From contig NZ_PEND01000002.1 of the NCBI RefSeq assembly GCF_002844195.1, positions 248,001 to 312,000 of the forward strand: a stretch of DNA of 64,000 nt. Direction: 5' to 3'. The translations under genes were made by a program, and so were the position numbers. The notes under the pieces are model-generated. The model was not told the origin of the DNA. It did not search any database and was given only the letters and a program-made list of their open reading frames with translations. This document shows positions 7,690 through 17,235 of the stretch, piece after piece. Within the stretch, counting starts at the first letter, position 1. Each line of letters starts with the position of its first letter. The DNA is from Halegenticoccus soli (GTDB lineage Archaea; Halobacteriota; Halobacteria; Halobacteriales; Haloferacaceae).

Positions 7690-9999
7690 ATGTCGGTGGC
7701 CACCGAACCCACGCGACACATGACAACAGGTGACGACGCAAACGTCGACAACGCCGGCGGCGGAGGAACCGACGCGCGCGTCGAGCGGCTGCTCGACCGG
7801 ATGACGCTCGCGGAGAAGGTCGGACAGTGCTGCGGCGCGTTCGTCGGGACGCTGGGCGGGGTCACCAACACCGCCTCGGACGTCGAAGCGATGATCGATT
7901 CGCACCACGTCGGGTCGGTCACGCCGTTCGGGGTCGCCGTCTCGCCGTACGACACGCCGCGGGAGGCGGCGGCGCTCGCCAACCGGCTGCAGCGACACGC
8001 CGTCGAGGAGACGCGGCTCGGAATCCCGCTTTTCGTTCCGGTTGACGCCGTCCACGGACACGCCTACGTCGCCGGCGCGACCGTCTTCCCCCACAACCTC
8101 GGGCTGGCGGCGACGTGGAACCCCGATCTGGCGGAGCGCGCGGCCGCGGCGACCGCGGCGGAGCTTCGCGCCACCGGCGCGACGGGGAACTACGCCCCCA
8201 CCTGCGACGTCGCCCGCGATCAGCGGTGGGGTCGAACCTTCGAGACGTTCGGCGAGAGCCCCCGGCTGTGCGCCGCGATGGCGGCCGCCGCCGTCCGCGG
8301 CTACCAGGGCGACGGCGTCGGCGGCGAAGGGACCGTCGCAGCCACGCCGAAGCACTTCCCCGCGTACGGCCAGCCCTCCCGCGGCGAGGACGCCGCGCCC
8401 GTCGACGTCTCCCCCACGACGCTCCGGCGCGTCTTCCTCCCGCCGTTCGCGGCCTGCGTCGACGCCGGGGCGGCGGCGGTCATGCCCTGTTACAACTCGA
8501 TCGACGGGGAGCCGGCCCACGGATCGAAGCGCTACCTCGACGATCTCCTCCGGGGCGACCTCGGGTTCGAGGGGGTCGTCCTCTCGGACTGGAACGGCGT
8601 CGAGATGCTCCACGCCGACCACCGCGTCGCCGCCGACCGTCGGGAGGCGGTCCGGATGGCGGTCGAAGCGGGCGTCGACGTCGCCTCCATCGGCGGGCCA
8701 CCCCACGCCGAGGCGCTCCTCGCGCTCGTCGAAGCCGGGGAGATCGACGAGGAGACGCTCGACGAGCGCGTCCGCCGCGTCCTGTCGCTGAAGATCCGGC
8801 TCGGCCTGTTCGACGACCCCTACGTGGACCCGGACGCGGCGCCCGCCGCGCTCGGAACCGACGAGCACCGCGAGATCGCCTACGAGGCCGCCCGGCAGTC
8901 GATGACGCTCCTCAAGAACGACGGTTCGCTGCCGCTGTCGCCGGATCTCGACCGGGTCCTGGTGACGGGACCGAACGCCGACGACCTCCACAACCAGTTC
9001 GGCGGCTGGAGCGTCTTCGAGGGCCCCGTTCCGGGGAGCGCGCCGGTGCCGGACGGGGGCGACGGGGAGGTCGAGCCGGTCGGTCTGACCGTCCGGGAGG
9101 GGCTCGAACGCGCCCTCGACGGCGACGCGACCGTGCGGTACGAGCGCGGCGCCGGCGTCCGCGACGTGGACGACCTCGACGCGGTTCGGGAGGGGGCGAC
9201 CGACGCCGACGCGGCGGTCGTCGTCCTCGGCGAGGGCTGGTACCTCCACGAGTTCGGACCGCGGGAGCTCGCCGGCGGCGATCGGGGGACGTTCCCGACC
9301 CGGAGCGAACTCGGGCTTCCGGACGCCCAGCGGCGACTGCTGCGGACCGTGCACGAAACGGGAACGCCGACGATCCTCGTCCTCGTCACCGGGCGTCCGC
9401 TGTCGATCCCGTGGGCGGCCGAACGCGTCCCGGCGATCCTCATGGCGTACTACCCCGGATCGGCCGGCGGCCGCGCCGTCGCCGACGTGCTCTTCGGCCG
9501 GCGGGATCCGGGGGGCCGGCTCCCCGTTTCGATCCCCCGTTCGACCGGGCACCTCCCGACCCGGTTCAACCACCTGCCGCACCCGCACCCCATCGGCGAC
9601 GAGGAACATCCGCCGTCGTACGACCCGCTGTTCGCCTTCGGACACGGGCTCAGCTACGCGGCGTTCGAGTACTCGGACTTCGAGGTGTCTCCCGACACCA
9701 TCCCGCCGGACGGGACGGCGACGGCGTCGGTGACGGTCGAGAACGTCGGCGAGCGGTCGGGCGACGAGGTCGTCCAGCTGTACCTGCGCGACGACGTCAG
9801 CTCCCGGGTTCGTCCCGTCCGGGAACTCTGCGGGTTCCGTCGCGTCGCGCTGGAAGCGGGCGAGGAACGGCGGATCCGCGTGCCCGTCGACCGCCGCGCG
9901 CTCGCCGTCGCGGGTCCCGACGGGAGCCGGCGGGTCGAGCCGGGGACGTTTACGCTCACCTGCGGGGGGCGCGAAACGACGCTGACCGTCGAAACGTGA
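7690..9999 (+). CDS. Glycoside hydrolase family 3 (beta-glucosidase-like)
   Basis: A 769-residue GH3 enzyme. The N-terminal barrel has the characteristic KHFPAYGQPSRGEDAAP region and the nucleophile Asp300 in VVLSDWNGVEM. The second domain carries a Glu-rich loop ending in SELGLPDAQ, where the acid/base lies in the family. The C-terminal part has FGHGLSY followed by a fibronectin-III-like domain (VTVENVGERSGDEVVQLYLR). It probably releases terminal beta-linked glucose or xylose from oligosaccharides. There is no signal peptide, so it should act in the cytoplasm on imported sugars. ATG at 7690 is chosen; ATG at 7720 is equally plausible. Confidence 0.9.
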   Translation: MSVATEPTRHMTTGDDANVDNAGGGGTDARVERLLDRMTLAEKVGQCCGAFVGTLGGVTNTASDVEAMIDSHHVGSVTPFGVAVSPYDTPREAAALANRLQRHAVEETRLGIPLFVPVDAVHGHAYVAGATVFPHNLGLAATWNPDLAERAAAATAAELRATGATGNYAPTCDVARDQRWGRTFETFGESPRLCAAMAAAAVRGYQGDGVGGEGTVAATPKHFPAYGQPSRGEDAAPVDVSPTTLRRVFLPPFAACVDAGAAAVMPCYNSIDGEPAHGSKRYLDDLLRGDLGFEGVVLSDWNGVEMLHADHRVAADRREAVRMAVEAGVDVASIGGPPHAEALLALVEAGEIDEETLDERVRRVLSLKIRLGLFDDPYVDPDAAPAALGTDEHREIAYEAARQSMTLLKNDGSLPLSPDLDRVLVTGPNADDLHNQFGGWSVFEGPVPGSAPVPDGGDGEVEPVGLTVREGLERALDGDATVRYERGAGVRDVDDLDAVREGATDADAAVVVLGEGWYLHEFGPRELAGGDRGTFPTRSELGLPDAQRRLLRTVHETGTPTILVLVTGRPLSIPWAAERVPAILMAYYPGSAGGRAVADVLFGRRDPGGRLPVSIPRSTGHLPTRFNHLPHPHPIGDEEHPPSYDPLFAFGHGLSYAAFEYSDFEVSPDTIPPDGTATASVTVENVGERSGDEVVQLYLRDDVSSRVRPVRELCGFRRVALEAGEERRIRVPVDRRALAVAGPDGSRRVEPGTFTLTCGGRETTLTVET

Positions 10000-10035
10000 G
10001 GCTCCGACGGCGGGCCGAGCGGGCGCGTGAAGCCC

Positions 10036-11220
10036 TCAGTCGCCCTCGCCGTCCCCGTCGCCCCCCTCGTCCGCCCCGGCCTCGTAGTCGGGGAGCGAGA
10101 TGAGGTTCTCGCGGCCGAGCCGGAGCTTCTCGACGCGCCCGTCGTCCGCCATCCCCGAGAGCAGCTGCGACACCTTCGCGTCGGACCACCCGGTCTCCTG
10201 GACGATGCTCGCCTGTCGCATCCGACCGCCGTTCCGTTCGAGGATGTGTTCGACCCGCTCCTCGTCGGAGAGCAGCGAGAGATCGACGTCGCCCTCCGGC
10301 TCGTCCTCGTCGCCCCCGTCGAGATCCGCGTCACCGGGCTGAACCCCGTCGGCAGACGCCTCCGTCTCCCGCGGTGCGATGGTCGCGCCGCCCTCGGCGA
10401 AGCCAGGGACGTCCGTCTCGCGCCGCTGGAGCAGCCAGACGCCGGCGACGACGAGGGCGACGACGAACCCGAGACCGGCGACGAGTTCGAGCGGGATTCC
10501 GGGATCGGCGATGAGCGCCCGCTCGTACGTCACGTCGATCGTTCCCGCTTCGAACCGTCGGGGACCGTCGACGACGAGCGATTCGTTCACCTGCCTCGCG
10601 CGGAAGTCGCTCTGCTGGATCTCGTAGCCCGGCGGCGTCCGGATGACGAGCGTCTGGTCGGCCGTGAGCCACGGCAGCCACGTGCCGCCGTCGGGCGACT
10701 CGAACGCGTCCCCCACGAGAAGCTGCCCGTCGCGCTCCTCGGCGAAGTTCGTCCAGGTGAACGACATCGTCAGCACGCCCGTCCCGTTTTTCACCTCGTC
10801 GTCGTAGGTGACGTTTCGAACCGCCATCTCGCGCCCGGTCGCCTCCGAGGCCCGTGCGACGACGTTCCGGAACGTCCGCTCGTCCGTCGTCGCGTTCGCC
10901 TCGCCGGCGCGGAGCCTCTCGGCCAGCCGCCTGAACGCGGCGGTGTCGTTCTCCGTCTCCAGCGGGTAGCGCGTGACGATCTTCCAGCGGGCGTCGGCAT
11001 TCTTCCGGACGGCGATGACGATCTCGGTGCCGCTCGGGTCCGAAAGCGATTCATCGACTCGGCTGACCGCGGACGACGGCGGGTCGACGGCTCGTTCGAC
11101 CGCCCCCGGCGCGGGACCGTCGGGACGGTCGGAGGGCGCGCCGGACGCGTCGACGAGGAGGGGGGAGAACCCGCCGCCGACGAGGACGAGAAAGACGAAC
11201 GCGAGGGCGGCGTACCGCAT
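10036..11220 (-). CDS. Membrane-anchored protein with cytoplasmic winged helix
   Basis: A 394-residue protein. A signal peptide (MRYAALAFVFLVLVGGG) leads into an extracellular region of about 220 residues with NGT/NES sequons. One transmembrane segment follows (about 245-265, ELVAGLGFVVALVVAGVWLL), then an acidic linker and a C-terminal helix-turn-helix domain (MRQASIVQETGWSDAKVSQLLSG and beyond). The layout suggests a one-component sensor that binds DNA from the membrane. It diverges from a secreted-protein gene at 11400. A TATA element (TTTTTATC on the minus strand) lies about 25 bases upstream. Similar haloarchaeal proteins are annotated only as HTH/DUF proteins. Confidence 0.8.
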   Translation of the reverse strand: MRYAALAFVFLVLVGGGFSPLLVDASGAPSDRPDGPAPGAVERAVDPPSSAVSRVDESLSDPSGTEIVIAVRKNADARWKIVTRYPLETENDTAAFRRLAERLRAGEANATTDERTFRNVVARASEATGREMAVRNVTYDDEVKNGTGVLTMSFTWTNFAEERDGQLLVGDAFESPDGGTWLPWLTADQTLVIRTPPGYEIQQSDFRARQVNESLVVDGPRRFEAGTIDVTYERALIADPGIPLELVAGLGFVVALVVAGVWLLQRRETDVPGFAEGGATIAPRETEASADGVQPGDADLDGGDEDEPEGDVDLSLLSDEERVEHILERNGGRMRQASIVQETGWSDAKVSQLLSGMADDGRVEKLRLGRENLISLPDYEAGADEGGDGDGEGD

Positions 11221-11369
11221 ACGCTGCGACCGTCTCCTTCGGGGATAAAAACACTTTCCATCAGATTATTTCGGGGTCGAAACACGTTCTGACGCGGGTA
11301 CATTCTACCGTTCGCCCGGTTTCACGCAAGACATTTCAAACGAGGGTCTATTCTTTCGTACCGACCGGT

Positions 11370-11377
11370 TTTAATAG
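11370..11377 (+). promoter_or_regulatory. BRE/TATA promoter of the secreted protein gene
   Basis: TTTTAATA preceded by CCGACCGG forms a good archaeal BRE-TATA pair centred about 26 bases before the ATG at 11400, so the transcript should be leaderless. Confidence 0.65.
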
Positions 11378-11399
11378 GAAGAGCGTATACCGGCCGCTC

Positions 11400-12824
11400 A
11401 TGAGACTTCTCCCCGTGCTGGTGGTCGGTCTCCTCCTCGCGTCTTCCGCGGCGGGCGCGGCGCTGTCCCCCGACGGCGGAGCGGGGTCCGGCTACGGCGC
11501 GGAGTCAGTCCAGGTTCACCGGCTCGGGCCGTCCGCGACGACGGGGGCGGAGGTGGAAACGGTGTCCGGCTCCGCGAGCTCCGACAACATGACGAGCGTC
11601 CTCACGCTCGACGCCGGCGCGGTCGAGCGGACGAACTTCAGCCGGCCGAACGCGAACCTGAGCGCGGCGCTCTCGCTCCGGGAGGACCGCCTGAACAACC
11701 GGTTCGGCGCGCTGCGCACGCGGACGGAACTCAACGCCACCGCCGACGAGCAGCGCCGGAAGGCGATCATCCAGCGCGCGATGACCGAAGTCGAGATCCG
11801 CGCGGACGAACTCCGCGCGGCGGAGCAGGAGGCGCTCAGGCGACACGGGGCCGGGCAGCTCTCGACCGCCGACCTCCTCGTCACGCTCGCCCGAATCGAC
11901 GCGACCGCCGAGCAGCTCTCCGCGAACGCGACGATGTTGAAAGCGGAGGCCGAGGACATAGCGGAGTTCGACGTCGACCGCCGCGCCGACATCGTCCGGA
12001 TCGAACTCCGCGCGCTCCAGGGGCCGATCCGCGACCGCGTGGGCGACGTGCTTCGCGGCGACGGACCCCCGACTCGAATCTACGTCGAAACCGGCGACGA
12101 CGCGCTCGTCCTCTCGACGATCGTCGACGGCGAGTACGTCCGCGAGGCGTACGACCGGACCCGCCGCCCGCAGGACGCCCAGCGGCGGATCGACATCGCG
12201 GAGCTCGAAGACGTGATGGAGCGGCACTACCCCGACCTGATGCGCCGCGGGAGCTTCAGCACCTCGTCGACGCAGTCGCAGGCGAGCGACGTGTTCGTCG
12301 GCGAGGTCTCCTACCGACGGGGGCAGCTCACGGCGTTCGTCCACCGCGGCAACGACGGGACCGTGTTCAAGGAGGAACAGCGTATCGCGCTCAACCGGAC
12401 GCCGCCCGTCCGCCCGCTCAACCGGACGCGGGCCAACCTCGACCTCACCGTCTATCCGTCGTATCCCGGCGGCCCGATGAAGGTTCAGCTGAACGAGAGT
12501 CGGACCGGGGATCCGGTCAGCACCGGCATCAGCGTCTACCGACCGAACCGGCGGTCCGTGCCCGACTCGGTCGGGCGGACGGACGCCGACGGGACGCTCT
12601 GGATGATCTCGCCGCGCGGTAACTTCTCGGTGCAGGCGATCCGCGACCCGTCCGTGGTCTCCGTGCAGGTTGTCCCCCTCGAACCGAATCGGGTGGTGAA
12701 CGAAACCGAAAACGGCACCGAAAACGGCACCGACGCCGGCGACTCGCTTCGCGTCGAGCCGGTCGCGCCGCCCGCATCGATCGCCCACCCGCCGCCCGCA
12801 CCAGTCGCGCCCCCGCGTCGCTGA
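11400..12824 (+). CDS. Secreted haloarchaeal protein (DUF7096/DUF7094-like)
   Basis: A 474-residue exported protein with a Sec-type signal (MRLLPVLVVGLLLASSAAGAA). A long helical region (about 110-230, rich in Ala, Arg and Glu) is followed by a beta-rich region with several N-glycosylation sequons, and the tail holds NETENGTENGTD then a Pro-rich end. I recognise the overall type as a haloarchaea-specific family of unknown function, probably DUF7096 plus DUF7094; the names are from memory. It is divergent from the membrane winged-helix gene and 33 bases before a pilin-like gene, which suggests the three work at the cell surface. Confidence 0.75.
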   Translation: MRLLPVLVVGLLLASSAAGAALSPDGGAGSGYGAESVQVHRLGPSATTGAEVETVSGSASSDNMTSVLTLDAGAVERTNFSRPNANLSAALSLREDRLNNRFGALRTRTELNATADEQRRKAIIQRAMTEVEIRADELRAAEQEALRRHGAGQLSTADLLVTLARIDATAEQLSANATMLKAEAEDIAEFDVDRRADIVRIELRALQGPIRDRVGDVLRGDGPPTRIYVETGDDALVLSTIVDGEYVREAYDRTRRPQDAQRRIDIAELEDVMERHYPDLMRRGSFSTSSTQSQASDVFVGEVSYRRGQLTAFVHRGNDGTVFKEEQRIALNRTPPVRPLNRTRANLDLTVYPSYPGGPMKVQLNESRTGDPVSTGISVYRPNRRSVPDSVGRTDADGTLWMISPRGNFSVQAIRDPSVVSVQVVPLEPNRVVNETENGTENGTDAGDSLRVEPVAPPASIAHPPPAPVAPPRR

Positions 12825-12827
12825 ACT

Positions 12828-12835
12828 TTTTATCC
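12828..12835 (+). promoter_or_regulatory. TATA box of the pilin-like gene
   Basis: TTTTATCC begins four bases after the stop codon of the upstream gene and is centred about 26 bases before the GTG start at 12858. It supports a leaderless transcript and that start codon. Confidence 0.65.
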
Positions 12836-12857
12836 GAAGCCGGGTCCACTCCGGACC

Positions 12858-13328
12858 GTGTCCGACCGCGCGAGCGTTCCGGCCGTCGCCACCGCGACGC
12901 TTCTAGCGGCGACGATACTCCTCGGAGCAGCCGTCTGCGCCGCGACGCTCGAAACCGTCCCCGAGGGTCCGCAGCCGTCCGCCGCGCTGTCGCTCTCGGC
13001 GTCGGAGAGTCGACTCTCGCTCGTCCACCGCGGCGGCGACGCGCTCGACGTGCGGACGCTCCGGCTCCGCGTCCGCGTCGACGGCGTTCTGCTGGCCCGC
13101 CAGCCGCCGGTGCCGTTCTTCTCCGCGCGGGGGTTCGTCTCCGGGCCGACGGGACCGTTCAACGCCGCCTCGGATCCGACGTGGACGGCGGGCGAGACGG
13201 CGACGCTCCGCGTCGCGGGGACGAACGACCCGCCGATCCGGCCCGGCGCGCGCGTCACGGTGCGGATCTACCGCGGTGACCGCCCGCTCGCGGCGCTCTC
13301 GGCGACGGTGCGGTCGGGGACCGGGTGA
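12858..13328 (+). CDS. Type IV pilin-like protein
   Basis: A 156-residue protein with a GTG start. The N-terminus (MSDRASVPAVATATLLAATI) resembles the archaeal type IV pilin/archaellin segment: a short charged leader followed by an H-domain of about 22 hydrophobic residues. The remainder looks like a beta-sandwich ending ALSATVRSGTG. The canonical ..SPVVG.. motif is altered to SVPAVAT, so processing by the prepilin peptidase is uncertain. A TATA box ends 22 bases upstream of the GTG. It follows the secreted protein gene in the same direction but appears to have its own promoter. Confidence 0.6.
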   Translation: MSDRASVPAVATATLLAATILLGAAVCAATLETVPEGPQPSAALSLSASESRLSLVHRGGDALDVRTLRLRVRVDGVLLARQPPVPFFSARGFVSGPTGPFNAASDPTWTAGETATLRVAGTNDPPIRPGARVTVRIYRGDRPLAALSATVRSGTG

Positions 13329-13412
13329 GCCGCGGTCGCAATCGTCGGCGGTCGGCGCCCGTCAGACGGCCGATCCCGGCGATTCCGCCCTCGGCTGATC
13401 CCGGTCTCGGCC

Positions 13413-14039
13413 CTACGCCTCGGGCGCGCGGGCGACGGTGGTGATGGCGCGGGGGCTGCCGGGGCGGGCCTGCTGGATGTGGTGTTCGACCTCGACGAAG
13501 CCCGCCTCGGCGAACATCCGGTCCGCCTCCGCCTCGTCGTAAAACAGCATGATGGCGTCGGCGAGCCGCTGCATCACCGTCGACTTCGGGTAGTCCGGCC
13601 CGACGACGAGCACCTGCCCGCCGGGCTTCACGACCCGGCGGAGCTCCCGGAGCGCCGCCACCGGGTTCGGCCAGTACTCGATCGACCCGGACGACCAGAC
13701 GAGGTCGAACGATCCGTCCTTGAACGGGAGTCGCTCGGCGTCGCCGCGGTAGAACCGCACCGACCCGCGCTTGCCGAACTTCCGGAACGCCTTCTCCATC
13801 TGGTGGGCGCTCTGATCGAGGCCGTGCACGTCGTCGGTGTACTGCAGGAGCCCCTCGGTTCCGAAGCCGGTGCCGCAGCCGACGTCGAGCACGCGGTCGC
13901 CCGGTTCGATGTCGAGAAGCGAGAGCGCCTCGGCGCGCATCTCCTCGTTCCAGACGAAGGGGTTGACCCGATCGTACACCTTCGAGAGGTACTTGTAGAA
14001 CAACCGCGCCCGCGCTTTGTTCTCGAGGACTCCCATCAC
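13413..14039 (-). CDS. SAM-dependent methyltransferase, probably quinone biosynthesis
   Basis: A 208-residue class I methyltransferase. The glycine-rich motif I is VLDVGCGTGFG (50-60), and the acidic residue ending beta 2 is in VHGLDQS. The post-I motif region DLVWSSGSIEYW and PGGQVLVVGPDY are also in place. The N-terminus (GVLENKARARLFYKYLSKVY) and the WPNPVAALRELRRV segment resemble MenG/MPBQ-type methyltransferases that act on isoprenoid quinones in the membrane. The substrate is inferred from similarity only. ATG at 14036 is an alternative start. The upstream neighbours are the ATP synthase genes, divergent from this one. Confidence 0.75.
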   Translation of the reverse strand: MMGVLENKARARLFYKYLSKVYDRVNPFVWNEEMRAEALSLLDIEPGDRVLDVGCGTGFGTEGLLQYTDDVHGLDQSAHQMEKAFRKFGKRGSVRFYRGDAERLPFKDGSFDLVWSSGSIEYWPNPVAALRELRRVVKPGGQVLVVGPDYPKSTVMQRLADAIMLFYDEAEADRMFAEAGFVEVEHHIQQARPGSPRAITTVARAPEA

Positions 14040-14213
14040 GGCGGGCTTCGGAGGCGTCGGGCATAACGCTGCGGATTCGCGGCCGCCGCGCGGGCGGATT
14101 CGGCCCCGGGGCGGTCGACGAGAGGGCGGCGCGGCGGTCGCTTTTTCCGCCGCCGCGGCGGTTCCGCAAACACCTTATACGCAGGTTGTGCAAGTTCCGA
14201 ATGATTAGTGAGT

Positions 14214-14546
14214 ATGCCGAGACCAGAGGTTCTCGAACAAATCAAAACGGCCGAGGGTGAGGCCGACGAGATCATCGAGGAGGCCGAGGCCGAGCGCGAG
14301 CGGCTCATCGCCGAGGCCCGAGAACGCGCGGACGAGATCCGGGCGAACGCCCGGGAGGAGGCCGACGAGTTAGAGGGGAACCGCCTCGCGGAGGCTCGAC
14401 AGGAGATCGAGGCGCGCCGCGAGGAGATCCTCCGGGAGGGCGAACAGGCCCGCGAACGGCTCGTCTCCGAGGCCGAGGGCAACGTTTCCGAGGCCGTCGA
14501 GTACGCGTTAGAGCGGTTCGAGGAGGCGGTGCATGCTCAGACCTGA
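14214..14546 (+). CDS. ahaH: A-type ATP synthase subunit H
   Basis: A 110-residue, almost entirely helical protein (MPRPEVLEQIKTAEGEADEI) with long runs of Glu, Ala and Arg, typical of the H (G-like) subunit that pairs with subunit E in the peripheral stalk. ATG at 14214 is chosen over an in-frame GTG six bases upstream. A TATA-like CTTATACG at 14174-14181 lies about 36 bases upstream. It is the first gene of the ATP synthase cluster and overlaps atpI by 14 bases, so the two are probably translationally coupled. Confidence 0.9.
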   Translation: MPRPEVLEQIKTAEGEADEIIEEAEAERERLIAEARERADEIRANAREEADELEGNRLAEARQEIEARREEILREGEQARERLVSEAEGNVSEAVEYALERFEEAVHAQT

Positions 14547-16767
14547 GCAGATGAGCAAGGTCTCGGTGACGGGGTCCAAGGCCGTCATGGCCGACGTCAT
14601 CGAGGCGGTCCACGAACTCAACCTCCTCCACGTCTCCGACTACGACGGCGGTTGGGAGGGTTTCTCCCCCGGCGACCCCGTTCCGGGGGCGGAGTCGGCG
14701 TCGGACAGGCTCGTCACCGTCCGCTCGATCGAGAGCATCCTCGACGTGGACGACGACGACGCGGGGCCCGCGCGGATCGTCACCGACGAGGCGCTCGAGG
14801 AGGAGCTCGAATCGGTCCGGGCGCGGGTGAACGAACTCGACGACCGGCGCGACGAACTGCGGTCGGAGCTCCGCGGGGTCGAAGAGGAGATCGACGCGAT
14901 GGAGCCGTTCGCGGCGCTCGGGATCGACCTCGACCTGCTTTCCGGGTACGATTCGCTGCAGGTCGTCGTCGGCGAGGGCAAACGCGGTGTCGTAGAACGG
15001 GCCGTCGCCGACGCCGACGACCTCGATTCCTACGAAATCTTCGAGTCCGGCGGCGTGCTCGCGGTGTTCGCCCGTCCCGCCGAGGGCGCGGACGAGGACG
15101 CGCTCGCCGAAGCGCTCGTCGGGACCGACTTCGCCGCCTTCGAGGTTCCTGACGCCGAGGGGAGCCCCGAAGAGTACGTCGGCGAACTGAAGCACCGCCG
15201 CCAGCAGCTCAACTCGCGGCTCAACACCGTCGAGGACGAGCTGGAGGAGCTAAAGCTCGACATCGCGGGGTTCCTCCTCGCCGCCGAGGAGAAGCTCACC
15301 ATCGAGGTCCAGAAGACCGAAGCGCCGCTTTCCTTCGCGACCACGGAGAACGCGTTCGTCGCCGAGGGCTGGATCCCGACGAAGCAGTACCCCCACCTGA
15401 CGACCGCGCTCGCCGACGCCGTCGGCGACCACGTCGAGATCGAGGAGATCGAGCGCGCGAGCTTCAAGAGCGGCAGTCACGAGCCGTGGATCGAGCAGGT
15501 CTCGGAGAGCCCGAGCGAGCCGACCGCCGCCGACGGCGGGGACCGGGAGGCTCGCGCTGACGGCGGTGCCGAACGCGGTTCGGCGTCTCGTCGGGCGTCG
15601 CCCGACGGGGGCGCGGTCGTCACGAAGCGCGACTCCCCGCCCGTGGTCCAGAACAACCCCGAGCCGATCAAGCCGTTCGAGATCCTGACGAACGCCGTCA
15701 GCCGCCCGAAGTACAACGAGTTCGACCCGTCGGTCTTCGTCTTCCTGACGTTCCCGGCGTTCTTCGGGTTCATGATCGGCGACCTCGGCTACGGGATCAT
15801 CTACACGCTCATCGGCTACTACCTCTACTCGAACTTCGACAGCACCGGATTCAAGAGCATGGGCGGCATCACCATCTGGGCCGGCCTCTTCACGATGCTC
15901 TTCGGCGTGCTGTACGGCGAGTTCTTCGGTCTGCACCTCATCACCGAGTACCTGTGGGTCGGCGCGCTCGGCCTCGAACATCCGCCGATCGAGAAGGGAC
16001 TGTCGCCCGGCCAGGTCGACTGGGCGCTCGGGTGGCTCGTCGTGAGCGTGCTCGTCGGCATCGCCCACCTGAACGTCGGCTGGGTCCTCGACTTCGTCGA
16101 GACGCTCGAACTGCACGACTTCAAGCACGCCGTGTACGAGAGCGGGTCGTGGCTCCTGATGCTGAACGGCCTGTGGATCTGGATCTTCAGCGACGCCCTC
16201 GCGGGCACCGCCCCGGAGTTCCTCTACACGACGTTCGCGAGCGACGGCGTCATCCCGCTCGGGTTCAGCGGTTTCCCGGCCGTCGTCGGCTTCGCGGGGC
16301 TCGCCGTGTTCTTCGTCGGTCTCCTCCTGCTCGTCGTGGGCGAGCCCGCCGAGTCCATCGAGTTCCTGAACGTGCTCGTGAACGTGCTGTCGTACACCCG
16401 GATCGCCGCGGTGCTGCTCGCGAAGGCGGGGATGGCCTTCACGGTCAACCTCCTGTTCTTCGGGGCGTACCAGCACCACGGCGAGTTCCACTTCATGCTC
16501 AACTACGGCCCGGAGCACGTCATCAGCGAGTACGGCGCCGAGGCGATCATGTTCCCCGGCCTCGTCCACGGAAGCGCCGCGACGATCCTCCTCGGCGTCG
16601 TCGTGCTCGTCGTCGGGCACCTCCTGGTGCTCGCGCTCGGCGTCACCAGCGCCGGCCTGCAGGCCGTCCGTCTCGAGTACGTCGAGTTCTTCGGCAAGTT
16701 CTACGAGGGCGGCGGCGAGGAGTACAAACCGTTCGGCTACGAGCGGAAGTACACCACGCAGGACTGA
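14533..16767 (+). CDS. atpI: A-type ATP synthase subunit I (a subunit)
   Basis: A 744-residue membrane subunit that forms the ion half-channels against the K ring. The N-terminal half is soluble with coiled-coil stretches (about 95-120 and 220-245). The C-terminal half (from about 390) has seven or eight membrane segments. The conserved arginine region appears as LNVLVNVLSYTRIAAVLLAK (615-634). A low-complexity Ala/Asp/Gly/Arg insert separates the two halves (about residues 325-370). It starts inside ahaH and is followed by a 182-base gap before atpK. Confidence 0.95.
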   Translation: MLRPEQMSKVSVTGSKAVMADVIEAVHELNLLHVSDYDGGWEGFSPGDPVPGAESASDRLVTVRSIESILDVDDDDAGPARIVTDEALEEELESVRARVNELDDRRDELRSELRGVEEEIDAMEPFAALGIDLDLLSGYDSLQVVVGEGKRGVVERAVADADDLDSYEIFESGGVLAVFARPAEGADEDALAEALVGTDFAAFEVPDAEGSPEEYVGELKHRRQQLNSRLNTVEDELEELKLDIAGFLLAAEEKLTIEVQKTEAPLSFATTENAFVAEGWIPTKQYPHLTTALADAVGDHVEIEEIERASFKSGSHEPWIEQVSESPSEPTAADGGDREARADGGAERGSASRRASPDGGAVVTKRDSPPVVQNNPEPIKPFEILTNAVSRPKYNEFDPSVFVFLTFPAFFGFMIGDLGYGIIYTLIGYYLYSNFDSTGFKSMGGITIWAGLFTMLFGVLYGEFFGLHLITEYLWVGALGLEHPPIEKGLSPGQVDWALGWLVVSVLVGIAHLNVGWVLDFVETLELHDFKHAVYESGSWLLMLNGLWIWIFSDALAGTAPEFLYTTFASDGVIPLGFSGFPAVVGFAGLAVFFVGLLLLVVGEPAESIEFLNVLVNVLSYTRIAAVLLAKAGMAFTVNLLFFGAYQHHGEFHFMLNYGPEHVISEYGAEAIMFPGLVHGSAATILLGVVVLVVGHLLVLALGVTSAGLQAVRLEYVEFFGKFYEGGGEEYKPFGYERKYTTQD

Positions 16768-16949
16768 GCCGCGCTCCGGGTTCGTTTCGCCCCCTTTTAT
16801 TCGCCTCGCCGGAACCGTCGTCAGCTGCCAGCTCGACCGAGGTTCCGGCTACTATCACTCGACTTCTTTGGGAAGCTTTATGACCGCCGTGGGGTGAACT
16901 ACGAACGTTCGGAGACGACTAATCGGTATCAGAGGACTTCCATCGACAC

Positions 16950-17213
16950 ATGCTCGAAATCGCCACAGAGTTCGCCAACGTTGTAGCGCAGTCACAAGGA
17001 GCGGGCGGTCCGGCCATCGATGCACAGGCTGCTGCCGCCCTTGCGGTCGGTCTCGCCGCGTTCGGCGCGGGGTACGCGGAGCGCGGCATCGGCGCCGCGG
17101 CCGTCGGCGCGGTCGCCGAGGACGAGGACCTCTTCGTCCGGGGCCTGATCCTCACGGTCCTGCCGGAGACGCTCGTCATCCTCGCGCTGGTCGTCGTGTT
17201 CCTGGTCGGTTAA
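16950..17213 (+). CDS. atpK: A-type ATP synthase subunit K (proteolipid c)
   Basis: An 87-residue proteolipid with two hydrophobic helices (about 25-57 and 63-87). The ion-carrying carboxylate is Glu73 in LPETLVIL. The 182-base gap upstream contains a TATA-like GCTTTATG near 16874-16881, so this abundant subunit probably has an extra promoter. Only one hairpin is present, unlike the fused proteolipids of some archaea. Confidence 0.95.
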   Translation: MLEIATEFANVVAQSQGAGGPAIDAQAAAALAVGLAAFGAGYAERGIGAAAVGAVAEDEDLFVRGLILTVLPETLVILALVVVFLVG

Positions 17214-17235
17214 ACCGCCCTTCTTCCCTCTCACA

